A model generated the notes under the pieces. The model saw nothing but the letters and a program-made list of their open reading frames with translations. It ran no database searches and had not been told where the DNA came from. Source: Methylobacterium sp. (GTDB lineage: Bacteria > Pseudomonadota > Alphaproteobacteria > Rhizobiales > Beijerinckiaceae). From it: a stretch of DNA of 64,000 nt. Both the position numbers and the translations under genes were made by a program. Shown in pieces: positions 36,287 to 45,672 of the stretch (position 1 is its first letter; every line of letters begins with the position of its first letter). Location of the stretch: assembly GCA_002928875.1 (NCBI GenBank), contig PERO01000021.1, positions 62,001-126,000 on the forward strand, in the 5' to 3' direction.

Positions 36287-37372
36287 ATGCAGCGTCGCTC
36301 ATTTTTTAAGCTTTCCGGTCTCGCCGCGACTGGCGTGATCGCATCTCCGGCCATTGTCACGGCGCAGACCCGTTTCAACTGGAAGATGACCTCGGCCTAC
36401 GGGCCGCGCGCTGCCTTCTACTCGACCGGCCCCGGCTCGGCGACCGACCTCATCAAGCGCATCGACGACATGTCCGGCGGGCGGCTGAAGATCCAGTTCT
36501 TCGGCGCGGGCGAACTGGTTCCGGCCTTCGAGGGCTTCGATGCGGCCTCCGCGGGCAATGTCGAGATGAACTACGGCAATTCCTATTTCTGGACCGGCAA
36601 GAGCTTCGCGGCGCAGTATTTCACGGCCGTCCCCTTCGGCCTGAACTATCAGGGCATCAATGGCTGGCTCTTCGACGGCGGCGGCATGGACCTCTGGCGC
36701 GAGACCTACCAGCGATTCAATCTCGTTCCCTTCGCCTGCGGCAATACCGGCGTGCAGATGACCGGCTGGTTCCGCAAGCCGATCGAAAAGATCGAGGATT
36801 TCAAGGGCCTGAAGATGCGCATTCCCGGCCTCGCCGGTCGCGTCTATCAGGCGCTCGGCGTCGATGTGCGCCTGCTGCCCGCCGGCGAGATCTTCCCCGC
36901 GCTGGAGCGTGGCGTGATCGATGCCGCGGAATTCGTGGGTCCGTTCCTCGACCGCCAGCTCGGGCTGCATCGCGTCGCGAAGAACTACTACACCACGGGC
37001 TGGCACGAGACCGCGACCGTCTCCGAGCTGGTCATCAACAAGCGCGCCTGGGACAGCCTGCCCGCCGACCTCAAGGCCGTCGTCGAGAATGCCTGCACCG
37101 CCTGCAACGGCGTCAGCGAAGCCTGGGCGCAGAAGAACAACGCGGATGCCCTCGAGGATCTCGTGATGAACCAGGGCGTGATCGCCAAGCCGCTTCCGGA
37201 TGAGGTGGTGGCCGAACTGCGCAAGGTGAACGACCGCATTCTCGAGGAAGCCGTGGCGAAGGACGCCTTCGTGAAGAAGGTCCATGATAGCTACATGGCC
37301 TACAAGGCGAAATACGAGAAATGGACGGCGCTCTCCGAGGGCGTGTACCACTCGAAGGTGCGCGGCTCGTGA
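36287..37372 (+). CDS. dctP: TRAP transporter substrate-binding protein, DctP family
   Basis: A 361-residue periplasmic protein with an N-terminal Tat-type signal (QRRSFFKLSGLAATGVIASPAIVTAQ region, residues 2-26). Family blocks include EMNYGNSYFWTGK, FKGLKMRIPGLAGRVYQALGV with the Arg that clamps the ligand carboxylate, and LERGVIDAAEFVGP. It captures a carboxylic acid for sodium-coupled uptake. The sequence class is close to binders of keto and aromatic acids, but the ligand is not certain. Good ribosome-binding site 6 bases upstream. Confidence 0.9.
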   Translation: MQRRSFFKLSGLAATGVIASPAIVTAQTRFNWKMTSAYGPRAAFYSTGPGSATDLIKRIDDMSGGRLKIQFFGAGELVPAFEGFDAASAGNVEMNYGNSYFWTGKSFAAQYFTAVPFGLNYQGINGWLFDGGGMDLWRETYQRFNLVPFACGNTGVQMTGWFRKPIEKIEDFKGLKMRIPGLAGRVYQALGVDVRLLPAGEIFPALERGVIDAAEFVGPFLDRQLGLHRVAKNYYTTGWHETATVSELVINKRAWDSLPADLKAVVENACTACNGVSEAWAQKNNADALEDLVMNQGVIAKPLPDEVVAELRKVNDRILEEAVAKDAFVKKVHDSYMAYKAKYEKWTALSEGVYHSKVRGS

Positions 37373-37875
37373 CCGCCTCGATGAAGATTGCCGACCGGAT
37401 CGACCGTTTCACCGATCTGGTCGGCGGCGCCTTCGCGTGGACGACCTTCCTGCTCGTGCTCGTCATGGCGACGAACGTGCTGCTGCGGTATCTGTTCTCG
37501 CTGGGCTCGGTCTGGGCGCAGGAGCTGGAATGGCACCTGCTCGCCCCGATCTGCCTCATCGGGATGGCCTATGCCCTGCGGCATGGCGAGCATGTGCGCG
37601 TGGATATCTTCTTCGCGCGCTACCCCGAGCGCCTGAAGGTCTGGATCGACCTGACCGGCGCGATCGCCTTCGTGCTGATCTCGGCGCTGATCATCTACAT
37701 CAGCTGGTTCTACGTCCTGCAATCCTGGCGCGTCGATGAAGGCTCGGCCAATCCCGGCGGCATTCCCATGCGCTACCTGCTGAAGGCGTTCATCCCGTTC
37801 GGCTTTGCGATGTTCCTGCTGCAATCCCTCGCGGATGCGCTCCGTGCCTGGGCGAAGCTCCGCAGCCTGCCCTGA
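37369..37875 (+). CDS. dctQ: TRAP transporter small permease, DctQ family
   Basis: A 168-residue four-helix membrane protein (about 18-40, 50-70, 92-115, 130-150). The family motif is QELEWHLL with GMAYALRHGEHVRVDIFF. GTG at 37369 overlaps the previous stop; the ATG four codons later is possible. It pairs with DctM. Confidence 0.88.
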   Translation: MTASMKIADRIDRFTDLVGGAFAWTTFLLVLVMATNVLLRYLFSLGSVWAQELEWHLLAPICLIGMAYALRHGEHVRVDIFFARYPERLKVWIDLTGAIAFVLISALIIYISWFYVLQSWRVDEGSANPGGIPMRYLLKAFIPFGFAMFLLQSLADALRAWAKLRSLP

Positions 37876-37899
37876 CGCCCGTCTTTCCCGGATTTTGCC

Positions 37900-39225
37900 A
37901 TGCCCACGAATGAAATTCTCGCGATCCTGATGCTCGTCTCGTTTTTCGGCCTGCTGCTCGCGGGATTTCCCGTGGCGTTGACGCTCGCGGTGTCGGGATT
38001 CGTCTTCGGCTGGCTCGGTTTCGGGTCGCTGCTCTTCAACCTGCTGCCGAACCGCATCTTCGGCGTCGTCACCAGTTACACGCTGCTCGCCATTCCGCTT
38101 TTCGTATTCATGGGGGTGATGCTCGAGAAATCCCGGCTCGCAGAAGACCTGATGGAGGTGGTGGGCCACCTCGCGGGCGATCTCCGGGGCGGGTTGGGGG
38201 TCGGGATCATCCTCGTCGGCATCGTCATGGGCGCGACGACCGGCATTGTCGGCGCGACGGTGGTGACCCTCGGCCTGCTGACCCTGCCGACGCTTCTGCG
38301 CCGCGGCTACGACAAGGGCCTGGCCTGCGGCGTGATCTGCGCCTCGGGCACGCTGGGGCAGATCATCCCGCCGAGCCTGATCCTCATCCTGCTGGCGGAC
38401 ATCATGAACGACAGCGTCGGCACGTTCTTCGCTGCGGCCGTGTTCCCCGGCCTGCTGCTGGCGCTGCTTTACATGGGCTACATCCTGCTGCTCGGCGTGC
38501 TGCGGCCGAACATGGTGCCGCCCGTGCCGAAAGCGGAGCGGAATGCCATGCCGAAGCGCGAATTGTGGGGCAAGCTGCTGCGCGTGGCGCTGCCGCCGCT
38601 GGGCCTCGTGCTGGCCGTGCTCGGTTCCATCATCGCCGGCATCGCCGCCCCCACGGAAGCCGCCTCGATGGGCGCGCTGGGTTCGATCGTCGTCACGGCG
38701 ATCGGTCGCCGGTTCAACCTGTCGATGCTGAAGGCCACGATCTTCGACACGACCAAGATCACCGCCCAGATGATGTTTATCCTGATCTGCGCGCAGATCT
38801 TCGCCATCGCCTTCCGGGGCCTGCAGGGCGAGAAGCTGGTGGAGGACATGTTCCACGCGCTGCCCGGCGGCATCAATGCCGATATCTGGTTCATGCTGCT
38901 GATCATCTTCGTGCTCGGCTTCTTCATCGAGTGGATCGAGATCTGCTACATCGCCGTTCCGCTGTTCCTGCCGATCTTCCAGGCCGCGGGCGCGGATCTC
39001 GTCTGGATCGCGGCGCTGATCTGCCTGATGCTGCAGACCTCGTTCCTCACCCCGCCCTTCGGCTGGGCCTTGTTCTACCTCCGGGGCGTGACGCCGCCCG
39101 AGGTGACGACCGCCGACATCTACCGGGGCGTGGTGCCATTCATCCTGCTGCAGGTCGTGGCCGTGGGCATCGTCTTCCTGGTCCCTTCCCTCGCGACGTG
39201 GCTGCCGAAATCGATCGGCTGGTGA
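37900..39225 (+). CDS. dctM: TRAP transporter large permease, DctM family
   Basis: A 441-residue protein with about 12 helices. Marks are LLAGFPVALTLAVSG near the start, GATTGIVGATVVTLGLLTLP, SGTLGQIIPPSLILILLAD, and AAPTEAASMGALGS, typical of the sodium- and substrate-binding elevator domain. It completes the dctPQM operon. Confidence 0.9.
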   Translation: MPTNEILAILMLVSFFGLLLAGFPVALTLAVSGFVFGWLGFGSLLFNLLPNRIFGVVTSYTLLAIPLFVFMGVMLEKSRLAEDLMEVVGHLAGDLRGGLGVGIILVGIVMGATTGIVGATVVTLGLLTLPTLLRRGYDKGLACGVICASGTLGQIIPPSLILILLADIMNDSVGTFFAAAVFPGLLLALLYMGYILLLGVLRPNMVPPVPKAERNAMPKRELWGKLLRVALPPLGLVLAVLGSIIAGIAAPTEAASMGALGSIVVTAIGRRFNLSMLKATIFDTTKITAQMMFILICAQIFAIAFRGLQGEKLVEDMFHALPGGINADIWFMLLIIFVLGFFIEWIEICYIAVPLFLPIFQAAGADLVWIAALICLMLQTSFLTPPFGWALFYLRGVTPPEVTTADIYRGVVPFILLQVVAVGIVFLVPSLATWLPKSIGW

Positions 39226-39250
39226 CCGGGCGGCTGCCCGCCGCTGCCGA

Positions 39251-40201
39251 TCAGTACTGGACCGTCACGACGACCGTATCGGTATAGATGCCGGGCGACG
39301 GCGTCGTCTGCGGCGGCACGCGACCATAGACCGGCACGGAGACCGTCAGCCCCGTGCCCGTTCCCGACAGGGTGTTCGAACCGAGGGTCGAGCCCCAGGG
39401 CTGGGACCGCGCGGCATCGCGGTAAAGGCCGTAGGTCACGAATTCCGCGCCCTTCGTCATCCGGCGCAGCACGGGATTGGTCGCGCCCGACAAGCCGCCA
39501 TCGAGCTGCACCTGATATGGCAGGGACGTCGAACAGGCGACGCCGAGATTGGTCGAGGCATCGATATTCGCGGTGAGCGCCGAGGGGTTGCCGAAATTCA
39601 TCGACGCCGAGGTCACCACGCATTTGGCCGGCACGGTCGCCGCCATGCCGAAGTTCCATGCCAGCGTGCCAGTGGTCATGGCGGGGCAGAGCTGGCCGGT
39701 GGTGGTGTAGCGGCTGCGCTGATGCGTCAGCGTGCCGTTGAAATTCGCGGTATAGCTTCCGACCGGAACCGTCTGCTGGCCCGCGAAGACGCGCCCATAC
39801 ATCGTGACGGCCACGGGCGTGGAAGTGCCCGATCCGTTCAGCGGCACCAGCACCTCCACGCCGGCACCGCCAGCGCGCCAGTTGCTCCATTTCACCGTGC
39901 GGCCAGGATCGGAATAGAATTGGTAGTTCAGCACGTTGGCGCCATTCAGCGCCCGGCGCGTTCCGCCCACCGTGCCGGAATTGGGATCACCCAGATTGAG
40001 GCAGACCCGCACCGTGCGGTTCGCGATGCCCGTGCAGCTGACGGAGATCGTCGCGGTGATGTCGACGGCCGCATTCAACAGCACATCCACCGTGCCGAAA
40101 TTGATCGTCGCCGGCCGCGTGATGGTACAGGTCTGCGCCTGAGCCGTCGCGGCAAGACCGATCGTGAACCACAGCAAAAGGCCGATCCCCAGGCGTCGCA
40201 T
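39251..40201 (-). CDS. Two-domain spore coat U protein, probable tip adhesin of an archaic chaperone-usher pilus
   Basis: A 316-residue secreted protein (signal peptide 1-22, cut after AQA) with two tandem SCPU domains. Each starts with a Cys and the pattern INFG (CTITRPATINFGTVD, CVVTSASMNFGNPS) and ends with a beta strand of the type GIYTDTVVVTVQY. In CsuE-like pili the two-domain subunit is the adhesin at the tip, and its position last in the operon fits. It is surface-exposed after assembly. Confidence 0.85.
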   Translation of the reverse strand: MRRLGIGLLLWFTIGLAATAQAQTCTITRPATINFGTVDVLLNAAVDITATISVSCTGIANRTVRVCLNLGDPNSGTVGGTRRALNGANVLNYQFYSDPGRTVKWSNWRAGGAGVEVLVPLNGSGTSTPVAVTMYGRVFAGQQTVPVGSYTANFNGTLTHQRSRYTTTGQLCPAMTTGTLAWNFGMAATVPAKCVVTSASMNFGNPSALTANIDASTNLGVACSTSLPYQVQLDGGLSGATNPVLRRMTKGAEFVTYGLYRDAARSQPWGSTLGSNTLSGTGTGLTVSVPVYGRVPPQTTPSPGIYTDTVVVTVQY

Positions 40202-40202
40202 C

Positions 40203-42671
40203 TCATAATCCCTTGCAAATCAACGGGCCGACGCGGCCGTTCGAGCCGTTGCGATCCTCGCGGGTGAAACTCGTCTCGCAACTCTTCTCGCCATGCCGGA
40301 TGGTAACCGTGTTCGTGTCGCCGATGCCCGGAATGAACACCATCCCGCCATAGCCGATCGCGTAGTTGATGCCGGTTTCCTGATGCGTCAGGACCGCGCC
40401 GATCGGAATGGGCTCGCCCTTCTCGTTCTGGATTTTCACGCGGGCGGTATCCTGCGCGGCGATCGTCTTGACCCGAACCGTGCTCGAGCCGCGATAACCG
40501 GGAATGACATCCTGTTCCGTCAGCGTGATGTGGGTGCCGGCGGGCACCGTCTCCGGCGAGATCGCCACCTTCGAGCGCTGGAACGAGCGCAAATCGGGGA
40601 TGACGGCCTTGCCGGACCAGTCGGTCTTCGCCACGGGACGGTTCTCGTGCAGGACCTCGACGCCAGAGGCGCCGACATCGACGACCGCGAAAGCATCGTT
40701 GACGCGCCGGGACGCGAAGACGCCGCCCGGCGTCGCCACCACGGCCCCGTCGAGTTCGGCGTAACCGCCGATGAAGGCGTTGTCCTGCCGCAATCCGGCC
40801 GTGACCTGCGCCCAGGGGTTCCGGTAGGCGGCACTCGCGCCGCGCTGCGGGTTGGTGCCTTCGTTGGTGTAGAGGCGCCAGCTGTAATCATGCGCCTTCG
40901 TGCCCATCGGGCGGATGGCCTCGGCACTGAAACTCCGGTCGTCGCGGGTGGCCGAGACGGAGCTGGTCACGATCACGTCGTCCCCCAGCGGAAAGGACAG
41001 CCCGGCGCTGATGCCGGTCTGGCGGCTGCGCGCGAGATCGGAATAGGCCGAAACGAACACGTTATAGTGCCGGGCGAAGGTTTGCGAATAGGTCAGCCCC
41101 AGCAGTTGCGAGCGATCCCCGTCGGCGCGTTCGAGATTGACGAAGCTCGCCGCCATCGAGGCATTCCAGGCGGGCAGCGGAACACCCACGGTCAACCGGT
41201 CGATGGCGCGGGGCATGCGCGCCGAGCGGTTGACGACGAAAAACCCCGAATCCGTGAGATCGCCGGAAGTGTCGCCGATCACCGGCCGCGCCGTGACGGA
41301 GGCGACATCCTCGAAACGCCCGAAGGTGCGCTGGGTGCTGAGGCCGACGAAAACGCCGTGGATCGTGTTCTGCCAGCTGGCATAGGCGAAGCCGCCGAGC
41401 GTCTCCCGGTGCCAGCTGCCGGCGCCCGCGAGGTTCAGCAAGCCGAACCGGCCGAGGCCGAGGGTGACACCCGCGCCGCCATTCGCGAGGCCGGGCGTCG
41501 CTTCGCCATGGGCCTCGAGCGTGACGGTTTCGGTGAGGCCATAGCGCATCGTCCCGAGGCCGATCCATCGCCTGCCGTAATCGGCGGACTGGACGGCGTA
41601 ATTGTAGCGCGGCACGCCGCCATCGAGCGAGAAATCGAACTGGCCGGCCGCCAGCAGCCGCGACGAGGTGAAGAAAGGAATGGTGGTGACCGTCTCGCGC
41701 CCCGTGACATCGCGGACGATGACGCGCGCCAGCCCGGATTCGCCGGGCACGGGGATGTTGTTCAGGCGGAACGGGCCGGCGCCAACCTCCCGGCTCGCGA
41801 CCCGGATGTTGTCGACATAGACATCGACCGTCGACGGCACGGCGGCACTGCCGCCCACGCTCGGCAGCGGCGCGGTGACGAGATCCGGCTTCAGCGAGAA
41901 TTGCCGGCTGACCTGTCCCCCGCCATAGCGCACGGAGCGGGTCCAGTTCAGCCCGCCGCTGATGGCATCGCCGACCGTCGTCATCGTCATGGTCTCGGGA
42001 TGGGCAAAGACGAACGCCGTCTCGAGCCGGAGAATCCCCGTCTTGGCGAGCGTCGTGCCGGCAATCGCGGTGTTCTGCAGCACGCCAAACGGCGAGAAGG
42101 CGCGATGATCGAATGTCACCGAGCCGGTGTTGAAGGTGCGGGCCGACCGCCCGTACCCCCGCGTCGACGTGCCGTAGAGATTGTAGTTCAGCACCTGGCC
42201 GAAATCGCGCGAGACGGCGACGTTCTCCTGCGTGACATGCCCGCCATTGTCGTTGGCGGCATAATCCCGCGCGAGGCGCATTTCCGGTGCGAGTTCCACG
42301 AACAGCTTCTGGGCGGGCTCGTCGTAGCGCAGGCCGAGGCCGGGAATGTCGGCGAGGTCCAGCACATCCTTGTCGTCGCCTTTCGGCACCGCGACGCCGA
42401 TCTCGCGCAGTTCCGAGCGCCGCGAGGAAAAGCGCCCGTCCGGGTGCCGGTAGAATTCGGCGATGAGGTTCGTCGCATCCCCGTTGAGAAAGACTTCGAG
42501 CTGCAGCCTGTGCGCACCGTCCGGCACGCGCGCCACAGCGGCGGGAAAAGCGCCGAAGGTCACCGCGATGAGCATAACCAGAAGCACGAAAACCCGGCTG
42601 AGCCGGGCCAACATGCGGCGAGGCCGCATGTCTTTCGGAGGTCGCTCGGGGCATGCCGGGCTTTCGCGCAT
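40203..42671 (-). CDS. Outer-membrane usher of the FimD/PapC family, archaic type
   Basis: An 822-residue usher. After a signal sequence (about residues 20-48) come the N-terminal chaperone-binding domain (LQLEVFLNGD), the barrel and plug (SVGGSAAVPSTVDVYVDN, GPFRLNNIPVPGESGLARVIVRD) and C-terminal domains with paired cysteines. It forms the pore through which pilin subunits pass. The start at 42671 is used; ATG at 42629 gives a shorter leader and is equally good. One base separates its end from the adhesin gene. Confidence 0.9.
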   Translation of the reverse strand: MRESPACPERPPKDMRPRRMLARLSRVFVLLVMLIAVTFGAFPAAVARVPDGAHRLQLEVFLNGDATNLIAEFYRHPDGRFSSRRSELREIGVAVPKGDDKDVLDLADIPGLGLRYDEPAQKLFVELAPEMRLARDYAANDNGGHVTQENVAVSRDFGQVLNYNLYGTSTRGYGRSARTFNTGSVTFDHRAFSPFGVLQNTAIAGTTLAKTGILRLETAFVFAHPETMTMTTVGDAISGGLNWTRSVRYGGGQVSRQFSLKPDLVTAPLPSVGGSAAVPSTVDVYVDNIRVASREVGAGPFRLNNIPVPGESGLARVIVRDVTGRETVTTIPFFTSSRLLAAGQFDFSLDGGVPRYNYAVQSADYGRRWIGLGTMRYGLTETVTLEAHGEATPGLANGGAGVTLGLGRFGLLNLAGAGSWHRETLGGFAYASWQNTIHGVFVGLSTQRTFGRFEDVASVTARPVIGDTSGDLTDSGFFVVNRSARMPRAIDRLTVGVPLPAWNASMAASFVNLERADGDRSQLLGLTYSQTFARHYNVFVSAYSDLARSRQTGISAGLSFPLGDDVIVTSSVSATRDDRSFSAEAIRPMGTKAHDYSWRLYTNEGTNPQRGASAAYRNPWAQVTAGLRQDNAFIGGYAELDGAVVATPGGVFASRRVNDAFAVVDVGASGVEVLHENRPVAKTDWSGKAVIPDLRSFQRSKVAISPETVPAGTHITLTEQDVIPGYRGSSTVRVKTIAAQDTARVKIQNEKGEPIPIGAVLTHQETGINYAIGYGGMVFIPGIGDTNTVTIRHGEKSCETSFTREDRNGSNGRVGPLICKGL

Positions 42672-42703
42672 CGCAACCGGTCCGGTCGCATCAGATCATG
42701 GTA

Positions 42704-43438
42704 TCAGCGCAGGCCCGCCGCCTGGCCGGTGATGGCACCGCGATCGGTGGTCGCACTGATCGTCGCGCCCGCGCCCGCCGCACCGTTGAAACGGCCCGGC
42801 GACATCCATTCCATCGTCGATCCGGCGAGGGCATAGCCGAGGAGACCGCTGCCGAAGCTGACATTCTGGCCGCCCGCGAGCTTCACCGACACGTTGGAGA
42901 GCCGGACGCGGCGGTCGCCCGTATTGGTCGCGCGCAGCACGAGCCGGCCGTTTCGCGTGCCGATGGCCCAGTTGACCTGCGCGGGCCTCGTCTCCTCCGC
43001 CAGCAGGAAGACGGGAATGGAATGGCGCACCACGATGGCAATCGTGCCGGATTGCTGGCGGTTGGGATCGGGCAATTCATCCACCAGCACGCGGAACGCC
43101 TGCTCCTGCGTCACGGGCGAGCGGTTCACCTGCACGAGACGCACGGAATAGGTCGTGCCAGGCTGCAGGGTCGTCAACGGCGGCGAGGCGGCGAGATCGT
43201 CGGTCTCCTCGAGGCTTTCCTCGCCGTTCTGCTGCGTCCAGCGATAGACGCGCGTCTGCACGGCGATGGGCGCCTGGCCGGTATTGCGGATCTGCACCGT
43301 GGCGCTCGGGCTGTTCTGCCGCAATTCGATCAGCACGGGCGAGGCCTGCAGGGAGGCGGCCTCGGCGGCGCCCAGCCCGGCGGGCGCGAAAGCGGCGCAG
43401 AAAGCGAAGGGCAAGAACCGGTTCATGGCGTATGTCAT
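42704..43438 (-). CDS. Periplasmic pilus chaperone, PapD/CsuC type
   Basis: A 244-residue protein with a signal peptide (1-28) and the two immunoglobulin-like domains of pilus chaperones. Visible are LQASPVLIELRQNSPSATVQIRNTG, the strand with YRWTQQNGEE, PLTTLQPGTTYSVRLVQ and the G1-type strand EQAFRVLVDELP. It folds and delivers SCPU subunits by donor strand complementation. ATG at 43438 is the first of two close starts (the other at 43426). It sits between pilin and usher genes. Confidence 0.9.
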   Translation of the reverse strand: MTYAMNRFLPFAFCAAFAPAGLGAAEAASLQASPVLIELRQNSPSATVQIRNTGQAPIAVQTRVYRWTQQNGEESLEETDDLAASPPLTTLQPGTTYSVRLVQVNRSPVTQEQAFRVLVDELPDPNRQQSGTIAIVVRHSIPVFLLAEETRPAQVNWAIGTRNGRLVLRATNTGDRRVRLSNVSVKLAGGQNVSFGSGLLGYALAGSTMEWMSPGRFNGAAGAGATISATTDRGAITGQAAGLR

Positions 43439-43539
43439 GGGGGCCTCGGGCGCGGCCTCGTCAGCCGGCACGGTACGGGAGGGCTGGATCATCGGGGGGA
43501 AGGCGGCGAACCGGCCGGAAGGACCGGTTCGCTTCAACC

Positions 43540-44028
43540 TCAATAGGTGACGGTGACCGTCACGGCGTCGCTGTAGGTTCCCGGCGGGGGAACGGCCTGG
43601 GCCGGAACGCGGCCGTAGATCGTGAGCGTCTGGTTCGCGCCGGTGCCGGTGCCGGCCACGGTGTCGGTGCCGATCGTCTGGCCCCAGAGCAGGGTGCGCG
43701 CGGCATCCCGATAGAGCGTGTAGTTCACGGCATTCGCGCCGGACGACATCTTGCGGGTCGCGACCGTTGCACCCGTGCCGCCGCCCACGCCGAGGCTGAC
43801 GGTATAGGGCGTCGTGCTCGAGCAGTTGACGGTCAGCGTGCTGGTCTGGTCGACGTTGGCGGCGATCGTCGCCATCGAGCCGAAGTTGATGGCGGTGGCC
43901 GAGACGACCGTGCAGGACGCCTGGATGGTGATGCTGAGGTTCAGGGTGCCGGTGGCAGTCGCGGCAAATGTTGCGGGAACGATCGCCAACCCAAGTCCCG
44001 CCGCGAGCAGGACCGATTTCATTCTCAT
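43540..44028 (-). CDS. Spore coat U domain major pilin
   Basis: A 162-residue secreted protein with signal peptide 1-22 and one SCPU domain (ASCTVVSATAINFG near 36-49; CSSTTPYTVSLG; SGANAVNYTLYRD; terminal YSDAVTVTVTY). First gene of the four-gene pilus operon, in the position of the major subunit (CsuA/B-like). Ribosome-binding site GGAG is 9 bases before ATG. Confidence 0.88.
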   Translation of the reverse strand: MRMKSVLLAAGLGLAIVPATFAATATGTLNLSITIQASCTVVSATAINFGSMATIAANVDQTSTLTVNCSSTTPYTVSLGVGGGTGATVATRKMSSGANAVNYTLYRDAARTLLWGQTIGTDTVAGTGTGANQTLTIYGRVPAQAVPPPGTYSDAVTVTVTY

Positions 44029-44092
44029 TTTTGGTTCTCCAGAAGAGGAAACCTTCCTTCTGAGGTTTCACGGGAACCCTAGGTGCGGGCGC

Positions 44093-44124
44093 GGTTAAAA
44101 GAATCGGTCCGGATTTGGTTAAAA
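44093..44124 (-). promoter_or_regulatory. Direct repeat TTTTAACC (CtrA-like half-sites) upstream of the pilus operon
   Basis: On the minus strand the octamer TTTTAACC occurs twice with 16 bases between. Each carries TTAACC, the core of the alphaproteobacterial CtrA half-site TTAACCAT (7 of 8 and 6 of 8 matches). They lie 65-96 bases before the pilin start. The match is suggestive only. Confidence 0.35.
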
Positions 44125-44240
44125 CACCGATGATCCCGGATGGGCACGCCGCATAATTAACAGAACGGTATATTCCTCCGCGAAGACGGCCGGACCAATT
44201 CCCTGTATGACCTTGCTGTTCTGCAGGCCCGGAGTGAACG

Positions 44241-44684
44241 ATGCTCGAAAATCGCATTCCCCCGCCCATCGTGACCATGCTGTTCGCAGCCGCGATGTGG
44301 TTCATGGCAAGCCCTGACACCGCGTCTCCCGGTCGGACGGCGATGGCCATCGGCGTCTTCCTGCTGGCGGGCTGTTTCGGCTTTCCCGCCTTCCGCGCCT
44401 TCCGGCGATCGGGCACGACCATCGACCCGGTGCGAATCGAGCGGGCGAGCAGCCTCGTGACGGGCGGAATCTACCGGGTATCGCGCAATCCGATGTATGT
44501 CGCGCTGGCGCTGCTCCTCGCGGCCTGGGCGATCTGGCTCGGCGGGGCCTGGGTCTGGCTCGGCCCGCCGGCCCTGGTTCTCTGGCTTGATCGATTGCAG
44601 ATCCGGCCGGAGGAACGCGTCATGGCCGCCCGGTTCGGCCAGGAATACGAGGAATACCAGCGAAAGGTCCGCCGCTGGATCTGA
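44241..44684 (+). CDS. Isoprenylcysteine carboxyl methyltransferase-family membrane protein
   Basis: A 147-residue integral membrane protein with about four helices and the ICMT/PEMT signature GIYRVSRNPMYVALALLL followed by EERVMAARFGQEYEEYQRKVRRWI, the SAM-binding C-terminal part. It probably methylates a small lipid or carboxylate; the substrate of bacterial members is mostly unknown. Stands alone between the pilus and LysR loci. Confidence 0.85.
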   Translation: MLENRIPPPIVTMLFAAAMWFMASPDTASPGRTAMAIGVFLLAGCFGFPAFRAFRRSGTTIDPVRIERASSLVTGGIYRVSRNPMYVALALLLAAWAIWLGGAWVWLGPPALVLWLDRLQIRPEERVMAARFGQEYEEYQRKVRRWI

Positions 44685-44688
44685 AGGC

Positions 44689-45615
44689 TCACCGGCTCGG
44701 GGCCTGCTGGCTCCGGGTTTGCTGGCTCCAGCTCTCGGACAGCAAGGCGCGGAAGCGGCTGGCCGCGGGGGAGAGGCGGCCATTCCTCCGCTCGACGATC
44801 CCGATCGTCCGGGAGACCACGGGGCCGGTGATCGGCCGCGTCGCGATCTTCGGGTGGTCGTCCTGCGGGGTCGCCAGCCGCGGCAGCACGGAGATGCCAA
44901 CCCCGGTCTCGACGAGGCCGAGGGATGTCGAGAGGTGGTTGACCTCGTAGAACCAGTTCAGCCGGACGCCGGAATTGGCCAGGGCATTGTCGAGAATGGT
45001 CCGGTTACCCGAATGGCGGCTGACGCCGATCAGCAACTCATTGGCCAGATCGCTCCATTCGACCGTCTCACGCGCGGCCAGCGGATGCGCGCGATGGCAG
45101 GCCAGCACGAAGGGATCATCCATCAGCGGCGTGAAGGTCAGTTCGGGATCGGCCGATCCCAGCATGCTGATCCCGAATTCGGATTCACCATGCGCCACAC
45201 TCTTGAGGCCTTCGCTCGCGGAGAGATCGAGGATGCGGATCCGGATATTGGGATGCAGGGCGTGGAATTGCCGGATCACCTGCGGAAGGAAATAGAAGGC
45301 GGCCGTCGGCACGCAGGCGATGGTCACCTGCCCGTGCTGCAGCTTTCCCGTCGCGCTCATGGACAGCACCGAGGCTTCGAGCTCGTCGAGAAGGCGCACC
45401 AGCAGCGGCTGCAATTCCCGCCCCACCGTCGTCGCGGCCACGCGCCGGGTCGTACGCTCGAGCAGCGGCGCGCCGAGCGTGATCTCGAGCTGCTTGATCC
45501 GCCGGCTGAGCGCGGGCTGCGACAGGTTCAGCTGTTCCGCGGCCTTGTGGAAGCTGCCGCTTTCCAGCACCGCGAGGAAGGCGCGAAGATCGAGAAGTTC
45601 GAAATTGATCCGCAT
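44689..45615 (-). CDS. LysR-family transcriptional regulator
   Basis: A 308-residue regulator with an N-terminal winged helix (LRAFLAVLESGSFHKAAEQL, SQPALSRRIKQLE) and a two-lobed effector domain. It is divergent from the galD-type gene, and such a pairing usually means the regulator senses an intermediate of the adjacent catabolic genes. It could bind the T-N11-A dyad at 45697-45727. Confidence 0.92.
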   Translation of the reverse strand: MRINFELLDLRAFLAVLESGSFHKAAEQLNLSQPALSRRIKQLEITLGAPLLERTTRRVAATTVGRELQPLLVRLLDELEASVLSMSATGKLQHGQVTIACVPTAAFYFLPQVIRQFHALHPNIRIRILDLSASEGLKSVAHGESEFGISMLGSADPELTFTPLMDDPFVLACHRAHPLAARETVEWSDLANELLIGVSRHSGNRTILDNALANSGVRLNWFYEVNHLSTSLGLVETGVGISVLPRLATPQDDHPKIATRPITGPVVSRTIGIVERRNGRLSPAASRFRALLSESWSQQTRSQQAPSR

Positions 45616-45672
45616 AACGCATCAATAGGCGAAATCTTTGCATTTAACAACGTTGGAGAGCCCGATTATCAC

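Noticed and set aside
39226-39250. Short GC hairpin between dctM and the adhesin gene
   Set aside because: Five base pairs with no T-run; too weak to call although a terminator is expected there.
40293-42836. Plus-strand frame of 847 codons opposite the usher
   Set aside because: Low-complexity charged sequence; the usher on the other strand has full domain structure.
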